A stretch of 64,000 bases of DNA from Parvibaculum sp040390855 (GCA_040390855.1 JAZJXO010000028.1:62001-126000); one strand, 5' to 3'. Shown: positions 51,003-60,324, counted from the first letter of the stretch. Notes: generated by a model from the letters alone, not told the origin. Made by a program: numbers and translations.

Positions 51003-51728
51003 CTAGTCGATCACTGCGGTGCTGGGCGAGAGGCCTGCGCTTTCTGGCAGCCAGTTGTCCATGAAACGGGAAAGCCACAAACGCAATGACAGATCGTATT
51101 TCTCGCGGCCTTCGACATGGGCTTCCAGCGGTTGCGCGCCGGGTAGAGCGAGACGCGCTTTGCCGAACTCAAGCCAGAGATGCATCATCGGGGTAGTGAG
51201 TTCGGGGTGAAACTGGATGCCATAAGCCTTGTCACCGTAGCGCATGGCCTGCACTGGAAAGTCGTGACCTTCGGCGAGCATGGTGGCACCGCAGGGAAGC
51301 TCGAAGCCTTCGACATGCCACTGATAGACAAATTGCGGATCGTCGAAAAGAGCGGCCCCTTCGGCTGTCGGGCGGATCGGGAAATAGCCCACTTCGCAAC
51401 GGCTCTGCGGTAGTCCGAACACTTTGGCACCGAGACTTTTGGCCAGAAGCTGACCGCCGAGGCAGATGCCGAAAAAGGGCTTGCCGGATGTCAGGGCGAC
51501 GTTCGAAATCCAGTCGAGTTCGGTTTTGATAAAGGGCAGATCGTCGTTCGCGCTCATCGGTCCGCCGAAGACAATGGCACCGGCATGGCTCTCAAGCGTC
51601 TCCGGCAAGGCATCACCCAAGGACGGACGGCGCATGTCCAGTTCATAGCCGCGCCGGATCAGTTCCTGACCGACACGACCGGGATTGGAATGGGCCTGAT
51701 GGAGAACAACGAGAACCGAGCGCGCCAT
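51003..51728 (-). CDS. Class I glutamine amidotransferase-like protein
   Basis: 241 residues from ATG 51728 (TTG at 51734 is the alternative). Catalytic triad: Cys89 in FFGICLGGQLLAKSLG, His174 and Glu176 in GIQFHPELTTPMM. Related to the stand-alone GMP-synthase-type GATase1 proteins often annotated as glutamine amidotransferase without a synthase partner. Some act on gamma-glutamyl compounds. No amide-acceptor partner is nearby, so the role is open. Confidence 0.9.
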   Translation of the reverse strand: MARSVLVVLHQAHSNPGRVGQELIRRGYELDMRRPSLGDALPETLESHAGAIVFGGPMSANDDLPFIKTELDWISNVALTSGKPFFGICLGGQLLAKSLGAKVFGLPQSRCEVGYFPIRPTAEGAALFDDPQFVYQWHVEGFELPCGATMLAEGHDFPVQAMRYGDKAYGIQFHPELTTPMMHLWLEFGKARLALPGAQPLEAHVEGREKYDLSLRLWLSRFMDNWLPESAGLSPSTAVID

Positions 51729-51850
51729 AGTCAAATCTTTGCGGGAGACAACAAGGCCAGTTTGGTTTCAGACCCCGCACCGCACAAGAGCCACAAGGTC
51801 ACAGCAAAGGGATATTGCGCCTTGAGGCTTTAACAAAATCTCGTCAGGGA

Positions 51851-51881
51851 CATGTGAAGGCTCAAACCAAGCCTTCACATG
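51851..51881 (-). repeat. 12-bp perfect hairpin downstream of SDR gene
   Basis: CATGTGAAGGCT (51851-51862) and AGCCTTCACATG (51870-51881) pair perfectly around 7 nt. It lies 29 bp after the SDR stop. The minus strand lacks a T-run after it, so termination would be weak. It could protect the mRNA 3' end. Confidence 0.55.
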
Positions 51882-51909
51882 CCACCAATTTTTCAACCGA
51901 ATATGGCCG

Positions 51910-52680
51910 TTACATGGCCGAAATGCCGCCATCCAATTTTAACTCGGCCCCCGTGATGAACTTGCTCTCATCCGAGGCGAGATAGACGACGGCATAGGCC
52001 ACATCATCGGGTTCGCCGATATAACCGATGGGGACTTGCTTCAACAATTTACGGATCAGCTCTTCCTTCTCCATGCCACGCTTCATATCGTCCAATATCG
52101 GCGTGTCGATAAAGGCCGGATGGATGGTGTTCGACCGGATCCTATAGCCGCGCTTGGCGCAATGGAGTGCAACTGATTTTGACAGAAGCCAGACGGCAGC
52201 CTTGGCCGCATTGTAAGCGGCCATATTGTGACCGGCGATGAGACCGGCAATCGAGGAAGTGTTGATGATCGAGCCCGGCGCGTGGGGCACCATGTAGGGG
52301 ATCGCGTATTTGCAGCCCAGAAACACGCTGTCGACATCCACAGCCATCACATGCTTATAGGTGTCGAAATCCGTATCCTCGACCGTGGTGCCGCCGACAA
52401 TGCCGGCATTGTTGAAGAGCACATTGATGCCGCCCATCGCCTTGTCGGCATAGTCGAGCGCGTCTTTCCATTGCTGTTCGCTCGTCACATCGAGCACGAC
52501 TGAAAATGCAGACCCCGGATAATTTGCATTGATCTTGTCGGCGACATCTTTCACGCCTCTGGCATTGATGTCGGCAAGCGTGACAAGCGCACCTTCTTTG
52601 GCGAGCATCATTCCCGACGCTTCACCGAGGCCCTGCGCCCCGCCTGTGACGAAACATTTTTTTCCTGTGACGCGGCCCAT
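51910..52680 (-). CDS. SDR oxidoreductase, 3beta/17beta-HSD-like
   Basis: 256 residues, classical SDR. VTGGAQGLGEASGMML (NAD site), FNNAGIVGGT, catalytic Ser in IINTSSIAGLIAG, Tyr/Lys in AAYNAAKAAVW. The stretch ALHCAKRGYRIRSNTIHPAF, followed by IDTPILDDM, resembles the 3beta/17beta-hydroxysteroid dehydrogenase of Comamonas (ALSCRKQGYAIRVNSIHPDG). Substrate could be a steroid, cyclic alcohol or similar. It follows the acyl-CoA-dehydrogenase-like gene in the downstream block, consistent with a catabolic role. Confidence 0.88.
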   Translation of the reverse strand: MGRVTGKKCFVTGGAQGLGEASGMMLAKEGALVTLADINARGVKDVADKINANYPGSAFSVVLDVTSEQQWKDALDYADKAMGGINVLFNNAGIVGGTTVEDTDFDTYKHVMAVDVDSVFLGCKYAIPYMVPHAPGSIINTSSIAGLIAGHNMAAYNAAKAAVWLLSKSVALHCAKRGYRIRSNTIHPAFIDTPILDDMKRGMEKEELIRKLLKQVPIGYIGEPDDVAYAVVYLASDESKFITGAELKLDGGISAM

Positions 52681-52801
52681 ATCAATCTCCCGTGAATATT
52701 GGTTTCGTTTTCCAAGAAGGCGCTTACCGCTTCTTCATAATCTTTTGACATGGACGACGGCCCAGTTTTTCGATACGGGCATATCCGTCCGTATCTTTTC
52801 C

Positions 52802-53971
52802 TTACAACATGGCCGTGTTGGTGGGCACGCCAAGGAAGAGCCGCCCCGTGAGTTCGTAAGTTGCGTCGGACACCATCATATGCTGGGTCGCGACATGTAC
52901 GTCGCGGAAATGGCGCTGGAGCGGGCTCGTCTTGTAGACCGATGTGCCGCCTCCAAGCGTGTACATGAGATCGACCGCACTGGCGGCAACCCTGACCGCA
53001 TGGGTCGTCGCCAGACGAATGTCGCGGCGATGCTCAACCGTGATCGCACCGTTACCGGAGGCGCAGCCCCAAGCGGCATCGACAGTTTCTTTCAGGTAGG
53101 CCCGCGCCGAACGCGTGAGCGCTTCAGCTTCGGAGACATCAAGCTGGGCCTTGGCGCGCAAGGCGAGAGGCTTGGACGAGCCTTGGGGTGTCTTGCCGCC
53201 TGCAAGCTCGACGAGCGCGTCGATGGACCCGCGCGCGAGGCCGAGCGCGACAGCGGCAATGCCGATGCCCAGAAGGCCAAAGGTCGGGAAGCAATAAAGC
53301 GGGCGTTGCAGCGGCTTGTCTGAAATGAGCGAAGGCGCACGGGCGGCGGGGACAAACACGTCTTTGACCTCAAAGTCGCTGCTGCCCGTACCGCAAAGGC
53401 CCGCGACGCGCCAAGTGTCATGCAGAATGACCTGATCACGCGAGAACACCATCATGCGGTTTTGCGGCACGCCTTCCGGGCTCATTTCCGGCTGACCGTC
53501 ATCGTCGAGAATAAACGCGCCGCCCATGATTGTCTGGGCATTGCGCGAGCCCGACCCCCATTGCCAGCGCCCGTTGACGCGGTAGCCTTGGATGCCGTTC
53601 ACAGTCTCGTGTCTTGCGGTTCCGCGCGGCGCAAAGACACCTGCGGCAATGGACATGGGGTCACCAAAGGCGGACATGGCCTCGTCGGGCTGCATGAACG
53701 CAGCCGTCATGCCCGAGGTTGCGCCGATGAAGACGCACCAGGCGGTGGAACCATCGACACGAGCGAGACGCTCGGCCACATCGACCAGCATCATCGGATG
53801 CGCTTCGAGCCCGCCGAGGGAAGCCGGAATAAACAGACGATGCAGACCGAGACGTGCCGCATGATCGGCAATGTCCTGCGGCAGAAAACGGTTTTGCTCG
53901 ATTTCGTCGACGCGGTGGGCAACTGCGACCGCCAGTTCGTCAGCGGCAATCAACGAATCGGGATATGACAT
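52802..53971 (-). CDS. Acyl-CoA dehydrogenase-fold flavoprotein (HsaA/DszC-like)
   Basis: 389 residues from ATG 53971 (TTG two codons earlier is possible). The two N-terminal helical and beta domains show LFIPASLGGLEAHPMMLVDV, WCVFIGATSG, VNGRWQWGSGSRNAQTIMGG and GTGSSDFEVKDVFVP. The C-terminal domain ends YTLGGGTSVYKTSPLQRHFR, then DVHVATQHMM. This pattern fits flavin-dependent monooxygenases of the acyl-CoA dehydrogenase fold (HsaA, DszC, p-hydroxyphenylacetate hydroxylase) better than true acyl-CoA dehydrogenases, since the catalytic Glu is not evident. No flavin reductase is adjacent. Confidence 0.85.
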   Translation of the reverse strand: MSYPDSLIAADELAVAVAHRVDEIEQNRFLPQDIADHAARLGLHRLFIPASLGGLEAHPMMLVDVAERLARVDGSTAWCVFIGATSGMTAAFMQPDEAMSAFGDPMSIAAGVFAPRGTARHETVNGIQGYRVNGRWQWGSGSRNAQTIMGGAFILDDDGQPEMSPEGVPQNRMMVFSRDQVILHDTWRVAGLCGTGSSDFEVKDVFVPAARAPSLISDKPLQRPLYCFPTFGLLGIGIAAVALGLARGSIDALVELAGGKTPQGSSKPLALRAKAQLDVSEAEALTRSARAYLKETVDAAWGCASGNGAITVEHRRDIRLATTHAVRVAASAVDLMYTLGGGTSVYKTSPLQRHFRDVHVATQHMMVSDATYELTGRLFLGVPTNTAML

Positions 53972-54118
53972 TGGCAAATCCTCACGCGCCTAATTTCAAA
54001 TGATTGGCGATTTTGTTTTTTGCATTGACCCGCACGTGACACACGACGTGATGCGCACTGATGAGCCTGGCCCTCCCGGTATATTTTCTTGAGATAATTG
54101 TGAACCACTGCATTCAAA

Positions 54119-54148
54119 AGAAAAACCCCGGATCATGCGATCCGGGGT
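54119..54148 (-). terminator. Terminator after YCF48-like gene
   Basis: A 10-bp perfect stem ACCCCGGATC/GATCCGGGGT with a 4-nt loop. On the minus strand it is followed by TTTTTCTTTT. Confidence 0.9.
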
Positions 54149-54177
54149 CTCACTCAGATTATTCAGCAGTAAAAAAA

Positions 54178-55248
54178 TCAGCTACCTGTATTGAACTTGA
54201 AGCCCACTTCGTCGGCGGCTTTCTTTTCATCATCGGGCTGCGACTTGACGCCGGGCTCACCGAAGACCGAGATCGTATTGTCGGAGCCGGGCAGCACGGC
54301 AGCATAGCCGAGGCGATCAGCGCGTGTGACTTCGGTGAAATTCTCACCACCGTCCGTACTGTAACCGACATAGCCCTGCAGGCCGACCAGCACCACGGTG
54401 CCATTGTCGAGCTCCCAGCCGCCGCTCACCGATTTGTCGGTGCCGGAATTGATCTTCTTCCAGGTCACGCCGTCATCATCGGTGCGATACACATTGCCGC
54501 GCATCCCGAAGACGAGAGCCGAACCGCTTTTGAGGTTCATGCCGCCCCAGAACGAGCCTTCATAGCCCGTATTAACGACGGAAAAGGTAACGCCTTTGTC
54601 GGTCGAGCGGAACACTTTGCCGAATTCAGCAGCGACGAGGAGTGTGCCGTCTTTGGTCGCGAAGGCTTTGTTGAGATGGCTGTCTTCATTGTCGCCACTC
54701 ACCAGTTCACGCTGTTCCCATGTCTTGCCGCCGTCCTTCGTTTCGATCACGAAGGAGAAGGCGCCCATGGCATAACCGTGGTTCTCGTCTTCGAAGAAGA
54801 CCGTCATAATCGGCGATTGTGCCTCCATATTGTGATAGGAGGGCGTCCATGTGTCGCCGCCGTCTTCGGTCTTGATCACGGTCGTGTCGTGACCACCGGC
54901 ATAGCCGACTTTGTCATTGACGAAATAGACCGAGGTGAGCGTCACCTGTGTCGGAACGGACTTGGCCTGAACCCAGGTCTTGCCGCCGTCATCGGAATGA
55001 ATGACGTGACCGAATTCACCGACCGCGATCATGCGCGTACCGGCCATAGTCGCCGAAAGCAGCAGATCTTTTTCAGCTAGGGGTGAGGGCGTTGCATATT
55101 CGATGGCAGGAGCCGCGTCTTCAGCCGCTTGCGCCTGGGCGGGGAAAACGAGAAGCGCAAGGCCCAGTACTGATACGGCGCTAAGCCCAGACACACCACC
55201 GAGCGAGAGAAATTTCGCGAATGAAACGGATGAAAAAGACACTGACAT
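54178..55248 (-). CDS. YCF48-like exported beta-propeller protein
   Basis: 356 residues from ATG 55248. The signal peptide ends near AQAQAAEDA (about residue 42). The mature part has repeated BNR/Asp-box units of the type HSDDGGKTW, KTEDGGDTW, ETKDGGKTW, RSTDKGVTF, YRTDDDGVTWKK and YSTDGGENF, each a propeller blade, as in YCF48/HCF136. In non-photosynthetic bacteria such genes occur with DUF1329, DUF1302 and RND genes in gene sets for hydrophobic substrates. Here DUF1329 and DUF1302 lie just upstream on the same strand. Probably periplasmic. Confidence 0.9.
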   Translation of the reverse strand: MSVSFSSVSFAKFLSLGGVSGLSAVSVLGLALLVFPAQAQAAEDAAPAIEYATPSPLAEKDLLLSATMAGTRMIAVGEFGHVIHSDDGGKTWVQAKSVPTQVTLTSVYFVNDKVGYAGGHDTTVIKTEDGGDTWTPSYHNMEAQSPIMTVFFEDENHGYAMGAFSFVIETKDGGKTWEQRELVSGDNEDSHLNKAFATKDGTLLVAAEFGKVFRSTDKGVTFSVVNTGYEGSFWGGMNLKSGSALVFGMRGNVYRTDDDGVTWKKINSGTDKSVSGGWELDNGTVVLVGLQGYVGYSTDGGENFTEVTRADRLGYAAVLPGSDNTISVFGEPGVKSQPDDEKKAADEVGFKFNTGS

Positions 55249-55618
55249 GTTGATCGAGGCTCCCTGCACTCTGCGTTACAAGCGGCGCTCATGTGCCCCG
55301 AGGTGCCCCCTCGACAAACTCACGGTCGCATCGCTTTTATTTTCGTCCCGGCTCTGATGGCGGGTTTGTTGAACTTTGTGAGGCCCCATCTGTCCGGCGT
55401 CGCAATCCGGTAACGTACGTGAACCTCTAACATAAGAGGAGCCAATAGCATACCGGCCCCCCTGTCGTCGCGTTTTCTGATTGTGAGGCCCCGCGCCTAT
55501 TGCCGCAAGCCCTCATAACCGGCCAATTCCTGCCGTTTCGTGACCCTGAAAAAATGAGTCATAAAACAGGCCGAGCCTCGGTTTCCCAAGGCCCGGCCCT
55601 TAGATTGTAGCGCTAATC
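55249..55618. other. Intergenic region between YCF48-like and DUF1329 genes
   Basis: 370 bp without a convincing gene. It has a 12-nt direct repeat TTGTGAGGCCCC at 55376-55387 and 55481-55492, and near 55569-55601 an imperfect GC-rich hairpin (GCCGAGCCTCGG...CCAAGGCCCGGC) that could end DUF1329 transcription. The promoter of the YCF48-like gene must lie here, but I see no clear -35/-10 pair. Confidence 0.4.
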
Positions 55619-56977
55619 TTAGCGGACGCCAAGCTGGCGGATCGCGCTCGGTGTATAACGGCTCGGATCAAGCTCGTCGGCAAAATAGTTCACCGGCGGC
55701 TCTTCGTTCTGCATGGTAAGCGCCAGATAGCGACCGGCCTGCAGATCGTAAACCGTTTCAACGCCCGAACCGCAAAGCGGCACGTTATAGCGCTGGAGCT
55801 GTGCCAGCTCCTGGACGCGCCAAAGCTGGCCACGGCCGTCATAGAGTTCGGCAACCGCAACCTGCCATGCATCTTCGTCATTGTGATAGACACGACGCGC
55901 ATAGACGTGACGCGTACCGGGCTTCAGCTTGGCCTCAAAGTTCCAGGTCCGGTGCAATTCGTAACGGATCGCGTCCTGGTTCAGATGAAGCGGTTTGACA
56001 AAGTCTTTGTACTTAGTGACTTCCGACTTGTAGTCGTTGGCAGGAATGATCATCGCCTTCTTGTCGATAGCGACCCAGTCATAGCGATCCGTTGCACCGT
56101 TGAAGCCGTCAAAGGCGTCAGAGGTCGACAGACCGTCAGAGTTCGTGCCGGGATTGTCGTAGGAGATATTCGGCGCACGACGCACGCGACGTGTGCCGGG
56201 GCTGTACTGCCAGGCTTGACGACCGCCGTTAAGCGTGGCGTTCAGAGCTTCCAGCACGAGGATCACATTGCCGGCTTCGCGGGCGGGCGCAATCGTGTTG
56301 GCGATATAGTAGAGCGCGATGTTGTTCAGGTCTTCAGCCGACTTTTTGGTCGGATCGGACCAGTTCAGGATGGCTTCGTCCTGCACGATGGTGAGCGTGT
56401 AGTCACCACCACGTGTCACGGGAGCCGCAGCGAACTGACGGACCGTTTTGAACGAGCGGTAACGCAGTGTGTGGTTCCAGATCATTTCGTTGGCGTTGTT
56501 CGGGATCGGGAACGGGAAGCCCATGACGGCCCCGCCTACGCCAGAGCCGCCGCCATTGAGAATGCCGACTTTGGCGTTGTTCTTGGTGGCTTCATAAACG
56601 CGATCAGGATAAGCGCAGGAACGGCGCGTCTGATAGACGTTCAACTTGTAGTCCGGATAGGCCTTCAGCAGGGCCTTGTGACCGTCCGTCAACACAGCGT
56701 CGTACTGGGCGGCATTGGCCGATGTGATCGTGTATTTGATCGGGTCGCTTGCAAACGGATCAGCGAGGTGATCGCCCGGTTTGTAAGAAACATTGCTCGG
56801 CACTGTCTGCAAACCGCCTGTCCAAGCAGGAATGTCCCCCTCGCCCGCCTTTTCGGCACCGATCGGGGTGAGATCACCACCCAGTCGGTTGACCTGTGCA
56901 TCCGGCACTTGTGCCAAGGCGCTTGTGCTCATCGCGCCGAACACAAACGCGGAGACCAACATGGTCGTCCTTTTCAT
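55619..56977 (-). CDS. DUF1329 family exported protein
   Basis: 452 residues from ATG 56977, which has GGAGG upstream. Signal peptide MKRTTMLVSAFVFGAMSTSA, with cleavage after ALA. Mature features include LGGDLTPIGAEKAGEGDIPA, QTRRSCAYPDRVYEATKNNA, SPGTRRVRRAPNISYDNPGT, and the C-terminal YDLQAGRYLALTMQNEEP, typical of DUF1329 (related to LolA/LolB-like folds). Family members are periplasmic or outer-membrane-associated and are induced during growth on sterols and other hydrophobic carbon sources in several bacteria. Confidence 0.93.
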   Translation of the reverse strand: MKRTTMLVSAFVFGAMSTSALAQVPDAQVNRLGGDLTPIGAEKAGEGDIPAWTGGLQTVPSNVSYKPGDHLADPFASDPIKYTITSANAAQYDAVLTDGHKALLKAYPDYKLNVYQTRRSCAYPDRVYEATKNNAKVGILNGGGSGVGGAVMGFPFPIPNNANEMIWNHTLRYRSFKTVRQFAAAPVTRGGDYTLTIVQDEAILNWSDPTKKSAEDLNNIALYYIANTIAPAREAGNVILVLEALNATLNGGRQAWQYSPGTRRVRRAPNISYDNPGTNSDGLSTSDAFDGFNGATDRYDWVAIDKKAMIIPANDYKSEVTKYKDFVKPLHLNQDAIRYELHRTWNFEAKLKPGTRHVYARRVYHNDEDAWQVAVAELYDGRGQLWRVQELAQLQRYNVPLCGSGVETVYDLQAGRYLALTMQNEEPPVNYFADELDPSRYTPSAIRQLGVR

Positions 56978-57168
56978 GTACGTTCCCTCCACATAAATAT
57001 CTTTTTTCAGAACTCGACGGTTTTCCGCCTTAGTTCGGTTCTCCCGCCAACTCTGCGTGAATAATAACAAATGAGCAAGATCTCGCAACGCGAGCGACGT
57101 TAGATTCAATGCGTTTCTGTGGCCCAACAGCATCTAATTCTGCGTAAACAAGCCTCTTTTGCGATGAA

Positions 57169-57194
57169 ATGACATTAAATATTTTTAATGTCAT
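57169..57194. promoter_or_regulatory. AT-rich palindrome upstream of DUF1329 gene
   Basis: ATGACATTAAA (57169-57179) and TTTAATGTCAT (57184-57194) are a perfect 11-bp inverted repeat with a 4-nt spacer, about 190 bp upstream of the DUF1329 start. The half-site TGACAT also occurs in the DUF1302 promoter region, so it may be an operator for a shared regulator. The rest of the 421-bp gap (56978-57398) holds only the DUF1302 terminator. Confidence 0.5.
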
Positions 57195-57344
57195 CCGCGA
57201 TGTGTCCGCGACGTGAATTGCATGTCGAGATTTCAGCCACCACCCGATTTCGCGCCGGGCCGCATAATATAACATTCGCCTACGGATGATTTTTGAGCGT
57301 TGTGGCACAATTACTATTCCACCGCCGCACCCCGCTTATGCAAA

Positions 57345-57380
57345 AAGAAAAACCCGGCGGCATCGCTGCCGCCGGGTTCG
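57345..57380 (-). terminator. Terminator after DUF1302 gene
   Basis: Perfect 12-bp stem AACCCGGCGGCA (57351-57362) / TGCCGCCGGGTT (57367-57378) with a 4-nt loop. The minus-strand tail is TTTCTTTTTG. It shows that DUF1302 and DUF1329 are separate transcripts. Confidence 0.92.
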
Positions 57381-57398
57381 AACTTTCACGAACGAAGA

Positions 57399-59513
57399 TC
57401 AGAATGCATAGGTCACACCGAGCTGCGCAAAGTCCTTATCATACATCAGGTCCTGGAACTCGTTGCCGAAGCTGTGCGTCCAGTTAGCCGACACGGTCCA
57501 GGTGTTCTGCAAGGAACTCGAAACACCAATCGTCACCGCTTTGCGCTTCTCAATGAAGCCGGGGCCTGTCGGACCTGCGGAATAACCGCTGACGTCATGC
57601 GCCCACTGCACGGACGGCGTAACAGTCCACGCCGTGTTGAACGCATTGTTATAGTTAGCAGCAGCGATCAGACGGTAGCCCCAAGAGAAAGTATCAGCAT
57701 ACTGAGCACCGGGGCAGGTCGCAGAAATCAGATCTGCCGCACTTGCCACCGGATTGCTGCCAGGGCAGACACCCGAGCCAAGCATATAATCGACAATCGC
57801 ATTGTTCGAATATGAGCCCGACATCGGAACGGCGAGGTTCTTGTGGGTGCCGTTCAGGTATTGAAAGCCGACATTGGCGATGAGCGGCACCAGATCCGCA
57901 CCCAAAAGTTCCGTTAACGGATTGGACGTGGGAAGTGTCGAAATCGTGTAAATCTGGCCCGTCATGACACGATGGCGATCATAGCCCGGATTCACATTAC
58001 CAGCCGAGGTCAGAGGACGACCATTGGTCAGATATGTCGTCGGTGTACCACCGGCAAGAGCGGCCTGCGCCTGTGCAACAGTAGCGGTGGGATTTGCCGC
58101 AATAAAGGCAGCAAGCTGCTCGGTCAAAGACAAAGCCAAGCTATTGGCGTTGATCGTTGTGTCAGCAACCTGAAACGGCATGTTGGGCGAATAGGTCAGT
58201 TCACCGGAAAAAGCCGTACCGCCCAGAAGATCGGCAAGGGTCGTGTTGAAGCTCGCGCCGAACATATGGATATCTTCAGGATACTGAGCAAGTGTGCGGA
58301 TTTTCCCCGCTGCGGCACCGCCGATCAACACTGCACCAGCCAACGGATCGGAAAGGCACAAAGAGGCTGGAGCAAAAGCCGCCAAAGCACCAAGGGGAGC
58401 GGCGCAATAATCTGCTGCATTGACACCCGGTACGCCTGCCGCTGTGAAAGTACCGATCGGCAGATTGGCGTGGAAGTTGGTGTAGTAAATACCGAGATCG
58501 GTACCATCATTAAGCCAATCGGCATAATAGCTGCCCTTGACACCAAACTGGCCGGAATTGCGCGCATATTCCGACGGCAGACGCGGGACAAACACACCCC
58601 CAAGCGTCTGGGACAAGCCGCCGCCGAGCGCAGCGACAGGTTGGTTATACTCAAAGGAATTCATGACATATGTGCCGCCTTCGCAATAGGCGTCACTGCT
58701 GGAAAAGAATGTTCCGCAGGAATCGACACGTGTCCGGCTCCAGGCGAATTCATAAAATGCTTCGATGCCGAAATTTCCCGGCAAGCCAAGCTGGGCATAG
58801 ATCATCGGAACCGGCTGATAGGCTTCCTTGAGCTGTGAACCGGGCGTGCGAATCGCGGAGACGTCGATCGGCAGGAAGGAATTGATACCACCCTGGAAAA
58901 TCAGGCTCTCGCCCCAGTTGACGACCTGATTGCCAAGGCGAACATTGAGCGCTTGCCCGGCAACGGTAAAGTTACCATAAACGAAGGCATCGAGCAGCTT
59001 GAAGCCATGACCTGCACCATTGTTGCCATCTCTTATGCCATTGCCACGCGATCCATCGCTGAGAGGACGCATACCGTAACCGTCGCTTTGCGTGCCCTGC
59101 TGTTCGGCACCCCAATAATCGTAAAAGGCTTTACCGCGAATGAAGGCACCATAGTTCTGCCATTCGAGTTGAAGCTCGCTTGTAACTTTTGCGACCGTCG
59201 TAAAGGGATTCCACTGACGGCTGTTGATATTGCCGTCGTCGCTATTGACGCCGTAAGAATATCCCGAGCCAGTCTTACCGAGCGTATGAGCCGAAGTCGC
59301 ACCCGTTGTCGTACAACCACCGTTAGGCAGGGCGACCTTGGTGCAGTCGATGGGCGAGGTCCTCACGCCCATGCCAAACGAAACCGATGAATCCACGGTG
59401 GCGTCAACGTCACCAAGTTTAAATTGAACCGCGTTCGCCACGCCGGTCGACGCAATCAGCCCGACGGCTGCGATCGCGCCGACAAGCAATGATCGCAAAT
59501 TTCTTGTTTTCAT
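57399..59513 (-). CDS. DUF1302 family outer-membrane protein
   Basis: 704 residues, with GAGGAGG ahead of ATG 59513. Signal peptide of about 28 residues (ending GVANA). VQFKLGDVDATVDSSVSFGM, then LRLGNQVVNWGES-type sequence (VRLGNQVVNWGESLIFQGGI) are DUF1302 hallmarks. The protein ends in Phe (GVTYAF), the usual outer-membrane barrel C-terminus. Likely a large beta-barrel involved in passage of hydrophobic substrates. It has its own terminator and a long upstream region with candidate operators. Confidence 0.93.
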   Translation of the reverse strand: MKTRNLRSLLVGAIAAVGLIASTGVANAVQFKLGDVDATVDSSVSFGMGVRTSPIDCTKVALPNGGCTTTGATSAHTLGKTGSGYSYGVNSDDGNINSRQWNPFTTVAKVTSELQLEWQNYGAFIRGKAFYDYWGAEQQGTQSDGYGMRPLSDGSRGNGIRDGNNGAGHGFKLLDAFVYGNFTVAGQALNVRLGNQVVNWGESLIFQGGINSFLPIDVSAIRTPGSQLKEAYQPVPMIYAQLGLPGNFGIEAFYEFAWSRTRVDSCGTFFSSSDAYCEGGTYVMNSFEYNQPVAALGGGLSQTLGGVFVPRLPSEYARNSGQFGVKGSYYADWLNDGTDLGIYYTNFHANLPIGTFTAAGVPGVNAADYCAAPLGALAAFAPASLCLSDPLAGAVLIGGAAAGKIRTLAQYPEDIHMFGASFNTTLADLLGGTAFSGELTYSPNMPFQVADTTINANSLALSLTEQLAAFIAANPTATVAQAQAALAGGTPTTYLTNGRPLTSAGNVNPGYDRHRVMTGQIYTISTLPTSNPLTELLGADLVPLIANVGFQYLNGTHKNLAVPMSGSYSNNAIVDYMLGSGVCPGSNPVASAADLISATCPGAQYADTFSWGYRLIAAANYNNAFNTAWTVTPSVQWAHDVSGYSAGPTGPGFIEKRKAVTIGVSSSLQNTWTVSANWTHSFGNEFQDLMYDKDFAQLGVTYAF

Positions 59514-59655
59514 AGGTGATCCTCCTCGATCATCGATGGCTTCTACTTACTGCAGCCTGACATTCGGGAGATTGAACGATGGATGTTAAGCCCCACTCGA
59601 CTGCCCCCCGGCCAGTCAGCATCCCTCAACGGTTAGCCCACCTTTATTGATCCAT

Positions 59656-59718
59656 CATGTCAAGGCGGACATGTCAGCTCAAAACAAGCACAATATGTAT
59701 TCAAAGGGGGTATGACAT
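59656..59718. promoter_or_regulatory. Operator-like repeats upstream of DUF1302 gene
   Basis: CATGTC-N6-GACATG (59656-59673) is a perfect interrupted palindrome. GACATGTC (59668-59675) inside it is itself a palindrome, and TGACAT recurs at 59713-59718. The region 59514-59862 has no gene. Because the same TGACAT core forms the palindrome before DUF1329, a common regulator is plausible. Confidence 0.45.
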
Positions 59719-59844
59719 ATTTGACACGGATTTCAGAGGCAGGACGCGGTTCTTTGGAAAATTACAAAAAACAACGCAACTGCAACATGATTTTTTGCAG
59801 CGCAATAATTTTCTTCGGCGAATCAACTCCGCACACTGACGAAT

Positions 59845-59868
59845 AGTAAAAGACCCTGGCGTTCAGGG
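59845..59868 (-). terminator. Short terminator at the end of PCu(A)C gene
   Basis: On the minus strand CCCTG-AACGC-CAGGG, followed by TCTTTTAC. The stem overlaps the stop codon region of the copper chaperone gene. Only 5 bp long, so moderate support. Confidence 0.5.
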
Positions 59869-60324
59869 CTGCGCTTTGACCGGCACGGAAATATCGGTTG
59901 CACCGGCCTTCTCGAAGGTCAGATGCAACGTGATGGATGTGCCCACGACGAGCGGCGCTTTGAGGCCAATCAGCATAATGTGCGTGCCGCCGGGCGCGGC
60001 TGTGATGCTCGCTCCCGCAGGCAGAGGCAGACGCGTCAAGGTCCGCATCCGCATGACCGTGCCATCCATTGTCATCTCGTGAAGGAGAACTTTGTCCGCC
60101 GCCGGTGAGGCAACGGCAATGAGTGCATCGGGTTCTGCACCCGTGTTTGTGAGCGTCAGATAAGCCGCACCGTTTTTCGTCATGCTAGGCCGCGCCCAGG
60201 CACCGGTAATTTCAATGGAACCGGCTTTCGCCCCGTCCGCCTCTACGAGCCCCGCCGTCAGCATAACGAGAAAAAGAGCAGAGACACATGTTTTGAGAAA
60301 AGAACTCTTGGGAAAAGAAAACAT
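59863..60324 (-). CDS. Periplasmic copper chaperone PCu(A)C
   Basis: 153 residues from ATG 60324 (AAGGAC upstream). Signal peptide to about residue 29. Copper ligands follow the family pattern HxM...M...HxM: His82/Met84, Met91/Met93, and His115/Met117 in GGTHIMLIGL. It delivers Cu(I) to cytochrome oxidase subunit II in the periplasm. No ScoI/SenC gene is adjacent. It faces away from the bfd-bfr genes. Confidence 0.94.
   Translation of the reverse strand: MFSFPKSSFLKTCVSALFLVMLTAGLVEADGAKAGSIEITGAWARPSMTKNGAAYLTLTNTGAEPDALIAVASPAADKVLLHEMTMDGTVMRMRTLTRLPLPAGASITAAPGGTHIMLIGLKAPLVVGTSITLHLTFEKAGATDISVPVKAQP

Noticed and set aside
52772..52795. Inverted repeat GATACGG...CCGTATC as terminator of the acyl-CoA dehydrogenase-like gene
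   Set aside because: The T-run lies on the plus-strand side, where no gene ends. On the minus strand no T-run follows.
55883..57064. 393-codon plus-strand frame inside the DUF1329 gene
   Set aside because: Antisense of a clear secreted protein gene. No RBS and no family resemblance.
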